This document shows, one piece after another, positions 14,304 through 15,370 of a DNA stretch of 15,370 nucleotides (position 1 is its first letter; each line of letters begins with the position of its first letter). The position numbers and the translations under genes are program-made. The stretch spans positions 1 to 15,370 of the forward strand of contig QHPA01000349.1 of NCBI GenBank assembly GCA_003218935.1, read 5' to 3'. Source of the stretch: Verrucomicrobiota bacterium. GTDB lineage: Bacteria; Verrucomicrobiota; Verrucomicrobiia; Limisphaerales; AV2. Under the pieces are notes generated by a model. That model saw only the letters and a list, made by a program, of their open reading frames with translations. It made no database searches and had not been told where the DNA came from.

Positions 14304-15370
14304 ATGAAAACAACTCCCTTCACTCGAACCAAATTTCGTTGGTGCGTCTCGGCAGTTCTTCTCGCGCTCGCGTCGCCGTTCTGCGCTTCCATGCGTGCCG
14401 AGTCGAGTGACGTAAATCGAACGTCAGAGGGCTGGAAGACCGCGTCCCCTCGCGACGAAATTCGGCCGGCGTTCGAATTCAAGCGTGATGGCGGACCGGC
14501 CGGACATGGCAGCCTCCTCATCCGTGCGGACGACCGCGAGGGTCTGGATGGACATTGGGTGAAGACCTTTCCTGTCGAGGGCGGCCACTACTACCACTTC
14601 CGCGCGACGCGCCGCGTGACCAATGTGGCTGCCCCGCGTCGCAGCGTCCTCGCCCGTATCTTGTGGCGTGATGACAACGGCCAACCCGTTCACCGCGACG
14701 GACCGGGTGCGACCAGCTACGCGCCGGGCGAAGCGCCTGTCGCCGAGCCGGAGTACCCGGCAGACCGGCATTCCGACCCGTCAGGTTGGACGGAAGTCGA
14801 GGACGTTTATCAGGCGCCGTCCAGGGCCACGCACGCGATCGTCGAACTGTATCTTCGCTGGGCGACGCGGGCACAGGTTGAATGGAGTGAGATTTCGCTG
14901 GCGGAGACCAACGCCCCACCTCCGCGCAAGGTGCGCCTGGCCTCGGTACACTTCCGGCCTTCCGGCAAGAAAACGGCGGCGGAGAACTGTAGATTGTTCG
15001 CGCCTTTCATCGATGAAGCGGCGCACCAGAAAGCCGACCTGGTGGTGTTGCCGGAAACGCTCACCCTCTGCGGCACCGGCCTTTCCTATGCCGACGCTGC
15101 GGAGCCGATTCCCGGGCCGTCCACGGATTATTTCGCAGAGCTGGCCAAACAGCACGATCTGTATCTCGTCGCCGGACTCGTGGAGCGCGAGAGGCACCTC
15201 ATCTACAACGTCGCCGTGCTCATCGGTCCGGACGGAAAGGTTCAAGGCAAATATCGCAAAGCCACTTTGCCCCGCAGCGAGATCGAGGGAGGCATCACGC
15301 CCGGCGAGGAATACCCCGTGTTCGACACGCGCTTCGGCAAGCTCGGGATGATGGTGTGCTACGATGGATT
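14304..15370 (+). CDS. Secreted carbon-nitrogen hydrolase (nitrilase superfamily), 3'-partial
   Basis: ATG 14304 opens a frame that stays open to the window end (355 complete codons). Residues 1-33 look like a signal peptide (basic start, hydrophobic 'CVSAVLLALASPFCAS'). Residues about 40-205 form a beta-rich domain ('GGPAGHGSLLIRADD', 'YYHFRATRRV', 'THAIVELYLRWATRAQVEWS') resembling a carbohydrate-binding-like module. Residues from 208 are a nitrilase-fold domain with the full triad: E251 in 'LVVLPETLTLCG', K319 in 'GKYRKATLP' and C352 in 'GMMVCYDG'. Such enzymes cleave amide, nitrile or carbamoyl C-N bonds; the substrate is unknown. It follows the propeller gene by 14 bp with a good ribosome binding site. 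The remaining C-terminus (usually some 100-150 residues more) is outside the window. Confidence 0.88.
   Translation, partial: MKTTPFTRTKFRWCVSAVLLALASPFCASMRAESSDVNRTSEGWKTASPRDEIRPAFEFKRDGGPAGHGSLLIRADDREGLDGHWVKTFPVEGGHYYHFRATRRVTNVAAPRRSVLARILWRDDNGQPVHRDGPGATSYAPGEAPVAEPEYPADRHSDPSGWTEVEDVYQAPSRATHAIVELYLRWATRAQVEWSEISLAETNAPPPRKVRLASVHFRPSGKKTAAENCRLFAPFIDEAAHQKADLVVLPETLTLCGTGLSYADAAEPIPGPSTDYFAELAKQHDLYLVAGLVERERHLIYNVAVLIGPDGKVQGKYRKATLPRSEIEGGITPGEEYPVFDTRFGKLGMMVCYDG

Overview
The window looks like a chromosomal stretch of a verrucomicrobial bacterium, probably of the Limisphaerales/Pedosphaera type. This is inferred from three things. The secreted proteins are built of tandem domains of about 200 residues and end in a tail like '...NRFYRLTK'. 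There is a secreted CehA/McbA-type metallohydrolase with a propeller and a nitrilase next to it. Most gene gaps hold short, strongly palindromic interspersed repeats of kinds common in Verrucomicrobia and Planctomycetes. The DNA is GC-rich throughout. No tRNA, rRNA, CRISPR array, transposase or prophage gene was seen.

Layout. Positions 1-1902 are the 3' part of a large repeat protein, presumably exported, with at least three tandem copies of one domain. Positions 1991-3205 encode a polytopic DUF1624/HGSNAT-like membrane protein. After a four-hairpin palindromic element (3269-3372) come a DUF192 lipoprotein (3439-3963) and glutamine-dependent NAD+ synthetase (3986-5623), closely spaced. A 434-bp gap (5624-6057) holds two reverse-strand gene relics: the tail of a secreted protein and a piece of an Uma2-family nuclease. 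Then four housekeeping genes run on the plus strand: hemL (tetrapyrrole synthesis), ruvX/yqgF (rRNA maturation or Holliday junction nuclease family), truA and trmL (both tRNA modification). Repeat elements sit inside hemL, on both sides of truA and after trmL. A PtsN-like EIIA gene (9777-10268, minus strand) converges on trmL and diverges from the next block.

The right-hand block (10370 to the window end) is a plus-strand run of genes for probable extracytoplasmic proteins: a CehA/McbA-type PHP-fold metallohydrolase, a signal-peptide-bearing beta-propeller protein, and a secreted carbon-nitrogen hydrolase cut by the window end. The last two are 14 bp apart and probably cotranscribed. A joint role in extracellular substrate breakdown is an inference from location only.

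The most notable observations are two gene alterations. HemL carries an in-frame insertion of about 71 codons made entirely of interspersed-repeat DNA, in an otherwise normal enzyme. The CehA-like ORF starts with what looks like an internally deleted polysaccharide deacetylase, its first motif joined to its C-terminus and then fused in frame to the metallohydrolase in place of a signal peptide. I found no clear new defence or mobile system. The unusual content is the density of palindromic repeats and their effect on coding sequences.
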